A stretch of 64,000 bases of DNA from Woeseiaceae bacterium (GTDB taxonomy: Bacteria > Pseudomonadota > Gammaproteobacteria > Steroidobacterales > Woeseiaceae), in NCBI GenBank assembly GCA_021773055.1, contig JAJFKV010000002.1, positions 29,172 to 93,171 on the forward strand, read 5' to 3'. Of this stretch, positions 37,635 to 47,139 are shown one piece after another. The position numbers and the translations under genes were made by a program. Every line of letters begins with the position of its first letter. The first letter of the stretch is position 1. The notes beneath the pieces are model-generated. The model had not been told where the DNA came from and made no database searches. It was given only the letters and a program-made list of their open reading frames with translations.

Positions 37635-39272
37635 ATGGATAAACAAGTAGTCATCGAATCGTCCGCTATGCCGGTCAGCAACATGAACTTAATTGGTGTC
37701 GCTCGTATCCCGGCGGTTCGGCAGGTGATGTTGTTAATAGGTGTGGCGGCCAGCGTTGCAGCGGGTTTTGCGATAGTACTTTGGTCACAGTCACCGGAGT
37801 ACACACAACTCTATAGCGACCTCGACACAGCGGATGCGGCGCAGGTTGCTGAAGCTCTGCATGGCGCCGGTATCGAGTATGAACTGGACACCGGCAATGG
37901 GATTGTTCTGGTTGCGAAATCACGAATTCACGATGCTCGCCTCGAACTCGCCAGTCAGGGTTTGCCGCAAGGCGGCGCAGCCGGTATGGACATGCTGCAG
38001 GACCAGTCGAGTTTCGGTGTTAGTCAATTCATGGAAAGTGCACGCTACCAGCATGCGCTTGAGGCCGAACTGGCGCAGACGATATCGCACATCGGTGCGG
38101 TTCGGGATGCACGCGTTCACCTGGCGATGCCAAAACAGTCTGCGTTTATCCGCAGCAAGAACGTTGGCAGTGCGTCAGTCCTGCTGGAACTTTATCGTGG
38201 TCGGGAACTAGAGCCGGACCAGGCATCCGCTATTGTGCACCTGGTTGCAGCCAGTGTTTCAAATGTGTCGGCAAGTGACGTGACTCTGATTGATCAGAAC
38301 GGTCGTCTTCTTAGCGCAGCTGGCAGCCCGATGGCGGATGCCCAGGTGAACAGTCAGTTCAAGCATGCGCAACGGCTCGAAGAATTATACAAGCGACGTA
38401 TCGAAGATTTATTGACCCCATTGGTTGGGCCCGGTCGAGTCAAGGCCGAGGTTGTAGCGAAACTCGATTTCACCATTACGGAAGAGACGCGGGAAACATT
38501 TAACCCGTCAGGATCAGTCGTGCGCAGTGAACAGCTTAGCGAACAGCAGCGTCGCGGTGGCGGTTCAGTAGCACAGGGTGTGCCTGGCGCGCTTAGCAAT
38601 CAGCCACCTGAATCCGGTGGTGTAAATACTGCAACGGGCACTGAGGTGGCGAGTAATGCCGCGGCACCACTGGATTCGACCAAGAGCAGCACAAGGAATT
38701 ATGAACTGGACCGAACCATTAGCCGGGTACGGCCAGAGCAGGGAGAGATTCAAAAACTCTCAGTAGCGGTGCTGGTTGATGACAGCCCCGTCGAGGGCGA
38801 CGCAGCCGGACCGTCATCATTGTCGGATGAGGATATCGCGCAATACGTATCACTGGTTAAAGAGGCCGTCGGATTTGACGAGGTTCGCGGTGACACAGTT
38901 ATTGTCATGAAAGCACCATTCAGGGCGGTCCCGGAAGGACCAGTGGCAGAGGAAGCGAAATTTTGGGAAAAACCGATTGTCGTGGACACGCTGAAACCGA
39001 TCCTGGGTGTTGCGCTGGTTCTCGCCCTTGCATTTGGTTTGGTACGACCAATGCTGCGCGGACTGCTCGCGAGTCATGCAGCCGGCGGCCAGCTGCTCGC
39101 CGGCGGTGGCGGTGTGTTGATGGGTGCGGATGCCGGCCAGATGGGGGGTGGTCAATTATCATTGCCGGTTCCCAGCTTCGATGAAAAAGTGGCGGCTGCC
39201 AAGAACATAACCGGAAATGATCCGGCGCGTGTGGCGCAGATAGTCAGCAAGTGGGTGAAGACTGATGGCTGA
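37635..39272 (+). CDS. fliF: FliF, MS-ring protein
   Basis: 545 residues. Two membrane helices at about 35-55 (VMLLIGVAASVAAGFAIVLW) and 455-475 (TLKPILGVALVLALAFGLV) bracket the periplasmic ring-building motifs. These include DMLQDQSSFGVSQFMESARY and HIGAVRDARVHLAMPKQS. The C-terminus VAAAKNITGNDPARVAQIVS is the FliG-binding tail. It overlaps fliG by 8 bp. Confidence 0.96.
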   Translation: MDKQVVIESSAMPVSNMNLIGVARIPAVRQVMLLIGVAASVAAGFAIVLWSQSPEYTQLYSDLDTADAAQVAEALHGAGIEYELDTGNGIVLVAKSRIHDARLELASQGLPQGGAAGMDMLQDQSSFGVSQFMESARYQHALEAELAQTISHIGAVRDARVHLAMPKQSAFIRSKNVGSASVLLELYRGRELEPDQASAIVHLVAASVSNVSASDVTLIDQNGRLLSAAGSPMADAQVNSQFKHAQRLEELYKRRIEDLLTPLVGPGRVKAEVVAKLDFTITEETRETFNPSGSVVRSEQLSEQQRRGGGSVAQGVPGALSNQPPESGGVNTATGTEVASNAAAPLDSTKSSTRNYELDRTISRVRPEQGEIQKLSVAVLVDDSPVEGDAAGPSSLSDEDIAQYVSLVKEAVGFDEVRGDTVIVMKAPFRAVPEGPVAEEAKFWEKPIVVDTLKPILGVALVLALAFGLVRPMLRGLLASHAAGGQLLAGGGGVLMGADAGQMGGGQLSLPVPSFDEKVAAAKNITGNDPARVAQIVSKWVKTDG

Positions 39273-40272
39273 TGCTGCTGACGGAATGACCGGCACGCAA
39301 AATGCCGCATTGCTCTTGATGACCCTCGGTGAAGCAGAGGCATCGGAGGTGCTTAAGTATATGGATGCCCGGGAGGTGCAGCAGCTCGGTACTGCCATGG
39401 CGACTCTTGAGAATGTAACCAAAGACCATGCAGACGAGGTGTTAAACACCTTTATCACTACGATCGAAGACCCCAACGATTTCGCTGTTGGGACTGAGGC
39501 TTACGTTCGAAAGGTATTAAGCAATGCGTTTGGCCCCGGAAAAGCGAATGCTTTTATCGACCGCATAATGACAGGCTCGGACGCAAAAGGTCTTGATGCC
39601 CTGAAGTGGATGAGTTCGGCGGACGTTGCCAAGATTGTTGATAACGAGCACCCACAGATCGTGGCCATCGTCATCGCCTATCTTGACAGCGAGCAAGCGG
39701 CGCAGGTCATCCAGTTGCTACCGGAAGAGACTCGGTCCGATGTGATCATGCGCATCGCTCGTCTTAGCGACATTCAGCAAAGTGCGCTCGCTGAAATCGA
39801 GCACCTTATCGCGAGCAAGTCGAAAGATGACGATCGCAGCGGCTCAGAAAGAGTCGGTGGCGATAAAGTTGCAGCGGACATCGTCAATGCGCTCGGCTCC
39901 ACCGATGGCGACGCCATTCTGGACAAGATTAAGGAACAAAATGAGGAGCTCTGGATTCGAATCGAAGAAAAGATGTTCGTATTCGACGCATTGCTCAAAG
40001 TTGATGACCGCGGCATCCAGGCGCTGCTGCGTGAAATTTCCAACGACCTTCTGGTCGTTGCTCTGAAAGGTTGTGATCCGGCTATCAGCGAGAAGGTCCT
40101 GACTAATATGTCGAAACGCGCCGGTACACTGATGCGTGAAGACATGGAGGCTCGCGGACCTATCCGACTCAGTGAAGTCGAAGAAGCTCAGAAAGAAATT
40201 CTTGATGCATTAAGACGTCTGGCAGATGCCGGTGATATCCAGCTTGGCCAGGGAGGTGAGGAGTTTGTCTGA
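39265..40272 (+). CDS. fliG: FliG, rotor switch protein
   Basis: 335 residues. N-domain (about 8-105) binds FliF, the middle domain has the EHPQ motif (NEHPQIVAIVIAYL), and the C-domain contains the charged torque helix (MFVFDALLKVDDRGIQALLR). It converts stator conformational changes into rotation and binds FliM. It ends EEFV, as is common. The fliH start lies inside its last codons. Confidence 0.97.
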   Translation: MADAADGMTGTQNAALLLMTLGEAEASEVLKYMDAREVQQLGTAMATLENVTKDHADEVLNTFITTIEDPNDFAVGTEAYVRKVLSNAFGPGKANAFIDRIMTGSDAKGLDALKWMSSADVAKIVDNEHPQIVAIVIAYLDSEQAAQVIQLLPEETRSDVIMRIARLSDIQQSALAEIEHLIASKSKDDDRSGSERVGGDKVAADIVNALGSTDGDAILDKIKEQNEELWIRIEEKMFVFDALLKVDDRGIQALLREISNDLLVVALKGCDPAISEKVLTNMSKRAGTLMREDMEARGPIRLSEVEEAQKEILDALRRLADAGDIQLGQGGEEFV

Positions 40273-40882
40273 GGATGCCAAGGCCCATGCCGAACCTCAA
40301 GCGGAGGTGCAGAATCCCGAGAAGTGGGCTGCGCCATCAATTGATGGTGTTGCTGGTCAGGGTTTTCTGACAGCAAGTCGCTTGCAGGACTTGCAGAAAC
40401 AGGCCTATGACGAAGCGTGGCAAGCTGGTCATGCCAAGGGCATGGAATCAGGCAATACCGAAGTACAGCTTCGAGCTGAGCGCCTTGATGAGCTTCTGTG
40501 TGCTCTTGCGCGACCGTTCGACGAGATGGACGAACGAGTTGAACAACAACTCGTGGAACTGGCGATGACCGTCGTCAAGCAACTGTTTCGTCGCGAGCTA
40601 AAACTCGATCCGAGCCACGTTGTTGGCGTGGTCCGAGAAGCCATGCAAGTGCTGCCCGGGACGAGCAAGAACATCAACGTGCATTTGCATCCAGAGGACG
40701 CACAACTGGTCGGGAAACTCCTATCACGGTCTGAGGGACACGGCGCCTGGTCCATAGTTGAGGATCCGCTCGTCAGTCGTGGTGGCTGCAAAGTCATTAC
40801 AAGCAATTCGCAGGTGGATGCACAGGCTGAGACGCGCTTGAACGAAGTTATCAGTGGGATAACCGGGGATGAGCGACGCTAA
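40265..40882 (+). CDS. fliH: FliH, regulator of the export ATPase
   Basis: 205 residues from a TTG at 40265, with GGGAGG 8 nt upstream and a start inside fliG. The N-terminus carries Gln/Glu-rich residues and a W near residue 20 that may dock on FliN/FlhA. A long helix (about 50-110) precedes the C-terminal domain LAMTVVKQLFRRELKLDPSH. FliH keeps FliI inactive until docked. Its TAA shares one base with the fliI ATG. Confidence 0.9.
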   Translation: MSEDAKAHAEPQAEVQNPEKWAAPSIDGVAGQGFLTASRLQDLQKQAYDEAWQAGHAKGMESGNTEVQLRAERLDELLCALARPFDEMDERVEQQLVELAMTVVKQLFRRELKLDPSHVVGVVREAMQVLPGTSKNINVHLHPEDAQLVGKLLSRSEGHGAWSIVEDPLVSRGGCKVITSNSQVDAQAETRLNEVISGITGDERR

Positions 40883-42297
40883 TGACTGGGGAAGAAAACA
40901 CATTTGCAGGGCCTGATCCGAACCGGAATCTGGAGCGATCACTACGCCTTGGCGCGTATCTTGACCGGGCGCTTAACGGCCCGGAGGAACTCGTCGTAGA
41001 AGGAGTACTGCGGCGCTCCGTTGGACTTGCGATGGAAGCAGAGGGTTGTTCCGCACCGGTCGGCGGACGATGTGACGTGGTCGCGCAGGATGGACGGCGC
41101 GTGGAAACAGAGGTTGTCGGCTTCTCCGATGAACGTCTTTTCCTGATGCCGGCCGGCGAAATGCGAGGACTGGTGCCAAATGCCCGCGTTATTCCGATCG
41201 CCGGAACGCCGGAGGTGAGTGTTGGTGATGATCTGCTGGGCCGAATTCTGGATGGTCGTGGCAGGCCGTTGGATAAAGGCAAAGCTCTGAGCAGGGAACA
41301 GAGCGTACCGCTTTTTGGAAAAGCCATTAATCCGTTGGAGCGACAACCTATACGTGAGCCATTGGATGTTGGTATTCGATCAATCAATTCACTTCTATGT
41401 ATTGGCCGCGGTCAACGCATGGGCCTGTTCGCCGGCAGTGGAGTGGGCAAGAGCATGCTGCTCGGCATGATGACAAGGAACACCAATGCCGACGTCGTTG
41501 TCGTCGGGTTGGTTGGCGAACGTGGCAGAGAAGTACGCGAGTTCATCGATACGTCGTTGGGCAAGGACGGCATGCGCAAAGCGGTAGTTGTCGCGACGCC
41601 GGCCGACGATACCCCCCTGATGCGAATGCACGGGGCCTGGTTGTCGGCAGCCATCGCAGAGTACTTCCGTGATCGCGGCCTGCACGTATTATTATTGATG
41701 GATTCACTAACGCGTTTCGCCCAGGCGCAGCGCGAAATAGCGCTGGCCATCGGTGAGCCGCCTGCCACCAAGGGTTACCCACCTTCCGTATTCGCAAAAT
41801 TACCGCAACTGGTAGAGCGTGCCGGCAATGGTGCAGACGGCAAGGGTTCCATCACCGGCATCTACACGGTGTTGGCGGAGGGCGACGATCTTAACGATCC
41901 TATCGTTGATGCATCAAGAGCGATCCTTGATGGACATATCAGTTTGTCGCGGCAGCTTGCAGACGCAGGTGTCTATCCGGCGATAGACATTGAAGGGTCT
42001 GTCAGTCGTGCGTTGACCCAGATAGTCAGCGCCGATCACCAAAACCTGATAGCACGATTTCGCCAGGTTTATTCGGTGTACCAGGAGCATCGGGACCTGA
42101 TCGCGGTCGGGGCCTATCGTCGTGGTACTGATCCAAGAGTGGATGACGCAGTTGCGCGCTGGCCGGCAGTCCTGCGTTTTCTCAGCCAGCATGTTCATGA
42201 GCGTGTTGACAGCGAATCGAGCATTCGGGATTTGCACAAATTATTAGAAACCTCCAATGAGCCAGCAGATGCAGACGTTGCGGCTGGAGTTGGCTGA
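40882..42297 (+). CDS. fliI: FliI, flagellar export ATPase
   Basis: 471 residues, F1-beta-like. Walker A is GLFAGSGVGKSMLLGMM (about 180), and Walker B is in LHVLLLMDSLTRFAQAQREI. The segment PPSVFAKLPQLVERAG is typical of type III ATPases. It energises unfolding and release of export substrates at the gate with FliH and FliJ. Confidence 0.97.
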   Translation: MTGEENTFAGPDPNRNLERSLRLGAYLDRALNGPEELVVEGVLRRSVGLAMEAEGCSAPVGGRCDVVAQDGRRVETEVVGFSDERLFLMPAGEMRGLVPNARVIPIAGTPEVSVGDDLLGRILDGRGRPLDKGKALSREQSVPLFGKAINPLERQPIREPLDVGIRSINSLLCIGRGQRMGLFAGSGVGKSMLLGMMTRNTNADVVVVGLVGERGREVREFIDTSLGKDGMRKAVVVATPADDTPLMRMHGAWLSAAIAEYFRDRGLHVLLLMDSLTRFAQAQREIALAIGEPPATKGYPPSVFAKLPQLVERAGNGADGKGSITGIYTVLAEGDDLNDPIVDASRAILDGHISLSRQLADAGVYPAIDIEGSVSRALTQIVSADHQNLIARFRQVYSVYQEHRDLIAVGAYRRGTDPRVDDAVARWPAVLRFLSQHVHERVDSESSIRDLHKLLETSNEPADADVAAGVG

Positions 42298-42298
42298 T

Positions 42299-42736
42299 AT
42301 GAAAAAACGATCAGGTCGGTTACAAAAAATAGTGAAACTCGCCGCTATGGAGGAACGAAAGGAGTGTATCGATATGGGCAGATCTCAACAGGAACTCGAT
42401 CAGGCCGTCAGCCGGCTTGGTGAACTGACTTCATACAGGCGCGGGTACTTTTCTTCGCCGCACGTTGGTGAGAGCTACAGTGCGGTGCGTTGGCATGACT
42501 ATCAAAATTTTCTGCTGCGGCTTAATCAGGCAGTCGATGCTCAGGAAGAATTCGTTCTCAACGGTGAGCAAAACGTCGATGCGCACCGGCATCGCTGGAT
42601 GCTCAAACGACAGCGGCTTAATTCACTGGAACAAGTCTTCGAGCGCTACAAGGCTGCTGAGGAGTCGGAAATAGAAAAGGCCCTGCAAAAGACTCTCGAC
42701 GATTTGCCGATGAAACCAGACATTTTCGAAAACTGA
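42299..42736 (+). CDS. fliJ: FliJ, stalk of the export ATPase
   Basis: 145 residues from ATG 42299, one base after the fliI stop, with GGAG upstream; a longer start at 42257 would overlap fliI. The protein is almost all helix: an N-terminal heptad region (KKRSGRLQKIVKLAAMEERK) and a C-terminal one (SLEQVFERYKAAEESEIEKA). It acts as the gamma-like stalk that contacts FlhA. Identity rests on helix pattern plus position between fliI and fliK. Confidence 0.88.
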   Translation: MKKRSGRLQKIVKLAAMEERKECIDMGRSQQELDQAVSRLGELTSYRRGYFSSPHVGESYSAVRWHDYQNFLLRLNQAVDAQEEFVLNGEQNVDAHRHRWMLKRQRLNSLEQVFERYKAAEESEIEKALQKTLDDLPMKPDIFEN

Positions 42737-42773
42737 TCCGGATCACGCAGCAGCATTCGCGCCACAGTGGTTT

Positions 42774-42788
42774 TGGCACACATCTTGC
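42774..42788 (+). promoter_or_regulatory. Sigma-54 promoter of fliK
   Basis: TGGCACA-CATC-TTGC has all invariant bases, with A for G at the end of the -24 box. The leader before fliK (42835) would be about 35 nt. Confidence 0.85.
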
Positions 42789-42834
42789 TTTTGTATCTAC
42801 AGGTTTAACCAATAATCCTACGAAAGGAATTTAC

Positions 42835-44544
42835 ATGCTGCCATCGATCGAGTTACAACTCACTGATATTATTGGCTTTAATGGCGAAACTGCGATACCT
42901 GTGAAGAACGCGCTGGATTCGGGTTCGGCGGATTCGGGTTTCGCTGACCTGTTATACCAGCCGTTGCCAGGTTCTGATCCTGTAGCGACGTCGGATACGG
43001 GCCAGCGATTGCCGGATAGCGGCAACTTTTTGCCACCGGACCTGCGCGAAGCCGTGCACATTAAGGGTCAAACAGGCGAGTTGGCAGTTGATGGCATGGT
43101 TACGGTATTACAGACCCCACCCGCGATTACACTCGCGACGCAGGGGCCACTGCAATACGAAACAACAGCACTGCAGGCTGTCTCAAGCTTGCCTGCAGCG
43201 CCACAAGGTCAGAGCCCAGCTCAGATGCGGGCGCTCGTTGACGTTCCGACCACGGTGCTGCAGTCAACACCAGCGTCGCTACCGACCGCGGCGCCACTGC
43301 AAACCAATGTACCGGTTCAGACGGAAGCGCGGGCACCGGTTCAGTCACAAGCGCAGTTGCAGCCACAGATACCACTGCAGGCACAGGATCAGCTCCAGAC
43401 GCCAACTCAAGCACAGACGAACGCTCAGCTACAGACGCCAACTCAAGCACAGACGCACGCTCAGCTGCAGGCGCCGTCTCAACTACAATCGCAGGCTCAG
43501 TTAAAGGTGCCATCTCAACCGCAAACGCAGGCTCAGCTACAGGCGCCAACTCAAGCACAGTCGCAGGCCCAGCTGCAGGCGCCAACTCACCCACAGACGC
43601 CGTCTCAAGCACAGACACAGGGCCAGCTACAGACTCAGGTTCCGCTACAGACTCAGGTCCAGATGCAGGTCCCGGTCCAGGCGCAGAAAGAAGCGCAGGT
43701 ACACGCACAGGCTCTGGCTCCAGTTGTGGCTGCCGAACCGATCGCCAGGCAGTTGGGGACCTCTGCTCTGAACAGCAGTTCGGCCGCGATGCAGGTTGAT
43801 AGAGATATCTCATCGGGTAAGGCGGTAACCGTGGATTCGATAACAACACGTGCGCAGGGACCGAAATCCGAAATGGTGCAAGCGAAGACTCCATCAATCC
43901 CGGCACCTGCACTGGAGATGCCGAGAGAGAGTCGATCACGGCTGTCTGGCGCCATGCCAGACCCTTTGGCCGGACTGGCAGAGCGCGTTCAATTGACTTC
44001 AAACGCGCAGTCGACGCAAGTACCTGCACCGACGGTCGCGATAGCCCCGCCGCTGGCGGCCATCAACCCCGTAGCGACGGCAACACCGGCACCGCTAAGC
44101 ACTTTCATCCCGAGCCCAATTGACGTTCCGCTGCAGGATCCGGCTTGGGGAAATGCTCTGGGTGACCGAGTTCTATTCATGACCGGGCAAAAGATCCACC
44201 AGGCGGAGATTAGGCTCAATCCGGCTGAAATGGGCCCCATCACGATTCGGGTTTCCGTCGATGACGGTGCGGCTGACGTGACGTTCACCGCGCAGCATCT
44301 GGTGGCACGCGACGCGATTGAGGCCGCGATGCCGCGCTTACGTGAGTTGCTAAGTGAAAATGGCCTCTCGCTCGGAAATACGAGCGTGACGGAGCAGGGC
44401 ACCGAGCAGGATCGAAAAGGGTCCGAAACACAACAGGCCCGTGAGGAGAGCGGTGCCGTGGCTGAAGGACAACGGACGGACGATTCGACAGGACAGCCCG
44501 TTACGCGGCGCCATACTCAGGGCCTGGTCGATACTTTTGTTTGA
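42835..44544 (+). CDS. fliK: FliK, hook-length control protein with a tandem-repeat ruler
   Basis: 569 residues, long for FliK. The N-terminal and central part (about 115-310) is Gln/Ala/Pro/Thr-rich and includes at least five tandem 12-residue copies of the form QLQTPTQAQTHA. The C-terminal switch domain (about 440-535) has AEIRLNPAEMGPITIRVSVD and the conserved LRELLSENGLSLGNTSV. FliK measures the hook during export and makes FlhB switch specificity. AAAGGA lies at good spacing before the ATG. Confidence 0.92.
   Translation: MLPSIELQLTDIIGFNGETAIPVKNALDSGSADSGFADLLYQPLPGSDPVATSDTGQRLPDSGNFLPPDLREAVHIKGQTGELAVDGMVTVLQTPPAITLATQGPLQYETTALQAVSSLPAAPQGQSPAQMRALVDVPTTVLQSTPASLPTAAPLQTNVPVQTEARAPVQSQAQLQPQIPLQAQDQLQTPTQAQTNAQLQTPTQAQTHAQLQAPSQLQSQAQLKVPSQPQTQAQLQAPTQAQSQAQLQAPTHPQTPSQAQTQGQLQTQVPLQTQVQMQVPVQAQKEAQVHAQALAPVVAAEPIARQLGTSALNSSSAAMQVDRDISSGKAVTVDSITTRAQGPKSEMVQAKTPSIPAPALEMPRESRSRLSGAMPDPLAGLAERVQLTSNAQSTQVPAPTVAIAPPLAAINPVATATPAPLSTFIPSPIDVPLQDPAWGNALGDRVLFMTGQKIHQAEIRLNPAEMGPITIRVSVDDGAADVTFTAQHLVARDAIEAAMPRLRELLSENGLSLGNTSVTEQGTEQDRKGSETQQAREESGAVAEGQRTDDSTGQPVTRRHTQGLVDTFV
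43390..43623 (+). repeat. 36-bp tandem repeats within fliK
   Basis: Five in-frame 36-bp units starting at 43390, 43426, 43462, 43498 and 43534 encode QLQTPTQAQTNA, QLQTPTQAQTHA, QLQAPSQLQSQA, QLKVPSQPQTQA and QLQAPTQAQSQA. A sixth, 54-bp unit (43570-43623) has an internal six-residue expansion. The first two units are the most similar, as expected of recent duplication. Confidence 0.9.
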
Positions 44545-44554
44545 GGCGTCAGAA

Positions 44555-44569
44555 ACCCGCCATGCGGGT
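44555..44569 (+). terminator. Short hairpin after fliK
   Basis: ACCCGC and GCGGGT pair around CAT, 10 bp after the fliK stop. It is GC-rich but has no following T-run, so it may only slow read-through into fliL. Confidence 0.35.
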
Positions 44570-44680
44570 CCTTAACGCGATTCACTGACAACGCCAATTT
44601 TCTGACGGCACGCTTATGCGAATTACGCGGGAACTCCATAAATAACTGAAAAATAACAATATAAAGCTCGCAGCTAATCT

Positions 44681-44695
44681 TGGCACGGGGATTGC
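44681..44695 (+). promoter_or_regulatory. Sigma-54 promoter of fliL
   Basis: TGGCACG-GGGA-TTGC is a perfect consensus. The leader before fliL (44729) would be about 22 nt. It probably drives fliLMNOPQR-flhBA. Confidence 0.92.
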
Positions 44696-44728
44696 ATCTT
44701 TGATACCAGGCGCATATTGGAGCAACTC

Positions 44729-45280
44729 ATGGCTGATGAAGAAGAAGACGGCGAGATCCAGGAAACCCCGGAAACCACGGAAACTTCCAGCGGCGGAATG
44801 GTAAGAAAACTGATGCTGGGCGGCATCGCAGTCGTACTGATCGGTGTTGGCGTAGTCGCCGGCCCAATCGTGATGAACATGATTTCATCGCCACCTGCAG
44901 AAGAGGGGGAGGAGGTCGCTGCCGAAGAAGTGGAAGAACCCGCTGATGATTCGAGCGGCCCGGCACTCTATGTAAATCTGCATCCACCCCTGGTCGTCAA
45001 TATCAAGGACTCGGTTGGTGAGGCTCACTTCATGCAAATCACGATGGAAGTGATGGCACGTGATCAGGAACTGCTCAATTCAGTTCGGGACCACGTAGCG
45101 GTGATTCGCAATAACCTGATACTGCTCTACGGCTCCGCCGATTATGAATATGTCACCACCCGGCCAGGGAAGGAAAAACTGCTCGCCGATGGATTGGCAG
45201 AAATCCAGAAGATCATGCTTCAGAAGGTCGGTAACGACAACGTTGAAGCGCTGTATTTCACCAGCCTGATCATTCAATAA
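44729..45280 (+). CDS. fliL: FliL, stator-associated membrane protein
   Basis: 183 residues from ATG 44729, with GGAG six nt upstream. An acidic N-terminus is followed by one membrane helix (about 29-50: LMLGGIAVVLIGVGVVAGPI) and a stomatin-like periplasmic domain containing YVNLHPPLVVNI. FliL rings stators and supports torque under load. It is the first gene of its operon. Confidence 0.94.
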   Translation: MADEEEDGEIQETPETTETSSGGMVRKLMLGGIAVVLIGVGVVAGPIVMNMISSPPAEEGEEVAAEEVEEPADDSSGPALYVNLHPPLVVNIKDSVGEAHFMQITMEVMARDQELLNSVRDHVAVIRNNLILLYGSADYEYVTTRPGKEKLLADGLAEIQKIMLQKVGNDNVEALYFTSLIIQ

Positions 45281-45298
45281 CAGGGATCGAGTGTAGTC

Positions 45299-46285
45299 AT
45301 GACAGAGCCTGTATTAACCGACGACGAAAAAAACGCATTACTGGACGGTGTGTCATCCGGCGCGATAGAAGTGCATTCCGGCGATGGGCAGAAATACGCC
45401 GATGTCACGCCGTTCGAATTCGCGCCACATGCCCGGATTCGCAAGAACAGTTACCCACGATTGCAAGTGCTTAACCAGCAATTGGCAGTTCGTGTGGCGA
45501 AGTACTGTAGCTCGGTGCTGAATTGCGAAGTGGCCATAACGGCGGAGCCGGTATCGAATCGAACGTATGGCGATCAATGCGGCCGTTTTTCAGAATTGTC
45601 TGCGGTCACTGTATTCACAGCGGCACCTCTTGAGGGGTGCGGATTGATCGCCCTTGAATCCAGCGCGATTAGCCAACTGGTAGAAGCCTTTTTCGGTGGC
45701 GCCGGGAATGACGCAATCATGAATGCCAGCGGCACATTTTCTCCGGGCGAGATGGCGGTATGCCGCCTCTTCAGCAATGCCTTGCTGGCGATTGTTCAGG
45801 AAGTATGGGAGCCAATTATCGAACTCACTGCAGACCGGAAGAGTACTGAGATTGGTACTGATCTGGTCGAGGGTATTGGTGATTCGGACCCCGTTATCGG
45901 TACTCGCTTTGCCATGCAGTTTGGCGACGTAGGCACCTCATTCACGCTGCTGTTTCCGGTCGCCATGATGGGTCACCTGGTACCGGTATTCGAAGGTCAA
46001 AAAAGAGAACGGGATGCGGCAGAAGACAGACGTTGGGAGAGCGCGATCAGGGATCGCCTTCCTGATATCGCGATCCGTGTGAAGGCTTCCGTCGGCAAGG
46101 CCCAGCTACCGTTGGGGGCGATCGCAGGCTTGATGCCGGGCGACATGATCAATATTCAAAATCCGCGAGATGCAATTGTTCTCGCGGGCAACGTGCCGGT
46201 GCTGCATGGCAGATTCGGTGTCCACGCGGGCCGGAACGCAATTGAGACCACCGGCTGGATCGAAACGCGACCAACAAATACATGA
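45299..46285 (+). CDS. fliM: FliM, rotor switch protein
   Basis: 328 residues. The N-terminal LTDDEKNALLDGV corresponds to the CheY-P binding segment. The middle domain has SYPRLQVLNQQLAVRV, and the C-terminal SpoA domain includes LGAIAGLMPGDMINIQNP. FliM binds FliG and FliN. A CheY-binding motif implies chemotaxis genes elsewhere on the chromosome. Confidence 0.96.
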   Translation: MTEPVLTDDEKNALLDGVSSGAIEVHSGDGQKYADVTPFEFAPHARIRKNSYPRLQVLNQQLAVRVAKYCSSVLNCEVAITAEPVSNRTYGDQCGRFSELSAVTVFTAAPLEGCGLIALESSAISQLVEAFFGGAGNDAIMNASGTFSPGEMAVCRLFSNALLAIVQEVWEPIIELTADRKSTEIGTDLVEGIGDSDPVIGTRFAMQFGDVGTSFTLLFPVAMMGHLVPVFEGQKRERDAAEDRRWESAIRDRLPDIAIRVKASVGKAQLPLGAIAGLMPGDMINIQNPRDAIVLAGNVPVLHGRFGVHAGRNAIETTGWIETRPTNT

Positions 46286-46303
46286 GCAAAGGAAGATTCG
46301 ATA

Positions 46304-46684
46304 ATGGCAACTGATACATCAAACCCAGAACCGGAACAGGCAGCAGGCGCCGAACAGGCCGAAGAAAGCTATGCACCGGACCAACTGGAAAACAGTGGAG
46401 CGCCCGGCGACGCGTCGGGCGCAGACGTCAATCTTGACCTTGTTCTCGAAGTGCCGGTCAACGTTTCACTTCAGGTTGGTTCGACTGAATTGCCAATTCG
46501 CGATCTGGTGAAACTCGTCGAAGGCTCAGTTATTGCGCTCGATCGCGAAGCGACCGAGGCAATGGATGTGCTGGTTAACGGCAAACTGATCGCACAAGGT
46601 GAGATTGTCATCGTCGATGAGCAATTTGGTGTTCGGTTAACGGACGTCATCAGCCCCAAAGAACGCATTGAACAAATCGAATGA
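46304..46684 (+). CDS. fliN: FliN, rotor switch protein
   Basis: 126 residues. An acidic 45-residue N-terminus precedes the SpoA domain: LVLEVPVNVSLQVGSTELP, then VDEQFGVRLTDVISPKERI. It forms the base of the C-ring and docks FliH-FliI. Its TGA overlaps the fliO ATG by 4 bp. Confidence 0.97.
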   Translation: MATDTSNPEPEQAAGAEQAEESYAPDQLENSGAPGDASGADVNLDLVLEVPVNVSLQVGSTELPIRDLVKLVEGSVIALDREATEAMDVLVNGKLIAQGEIVIVDEQFGVRLTDVISPKERIEQIE

Positions 46685-47139
46685 TTGAGTGGGCCCGCGA
46701 CATGACCGTGAAGCACCTCATAAAGTGGATGGGACTGGCGTTGTTGCTGTTGCCAGTCGCAGCCACGGCCGTGCTGGCCGACCAGGAACCAGTGCAATTG
46801 AGTCCGCCGGTAAATGTTCCGACTTTGCTTGAGTTCGGCTCAAGCCTGTTGCTGGTTATCGCAGCCATTTTCCTCGTTGGCTGGTTCTATGCGCGTGTGC
46901 AGGGCATGCGTGGTGGTTCCAGTAAGGTCATCAATATTCTCGCTTCGCAGTCCTTGGGCTCGAAGGAAAGAATCGTTCTCGTTGAAGTCGGTGACAAGCA
47001 AATTGTGGTCGGTATGACGTCGACCAGTTTGCAGACCTTGCACATCTTTGATGAACCCGTCGTGGTCGCCGATGAGCGAGCCAATAGTTCTGCATTCGCC
47101 GAGCGACTTGCCACCGCTTTCAAAGGTGCTGCGAAATGA
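46681..47139 (+). CDS. fliO: FliO, export-gate assembly factor
   Basis: 152 residues. A signal-like N-terminal hydrophobic segment (about 13-34) and a second helix (about 58-75: [20 protein letters not shown]) precede the cytoplasmic domain with [20 protein letters not shown]. FliO helps FliP assemble. The start is either 46681 or the ATG at 46702. It overlaps fliP by 4 bp. Confidence 0.9.
   Translation: MIEWARDMTVKHLIKWMGLALLLLPVAATAVLADQEPVQLSPPVNVPTLLEFGSSLLLVIAAIFLVGWFYARVQGMRGGSSKVINILASQSLGSKERIVLVEVGDKQIVVGMTSTSLQTLHIFDEPVVVADERANSSAFAERLATAFKGAAK

Noticed and set aside
43127..44029. A 300-codon open frame on the minus strand across fliK, with Pro-Glu-Val repeats
   Set aside because: It mirrors the tandem repeat of fliK, which removes stops from several frames. 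It has no ribosome site, no recognised domain, and fliK has clear family motifs.
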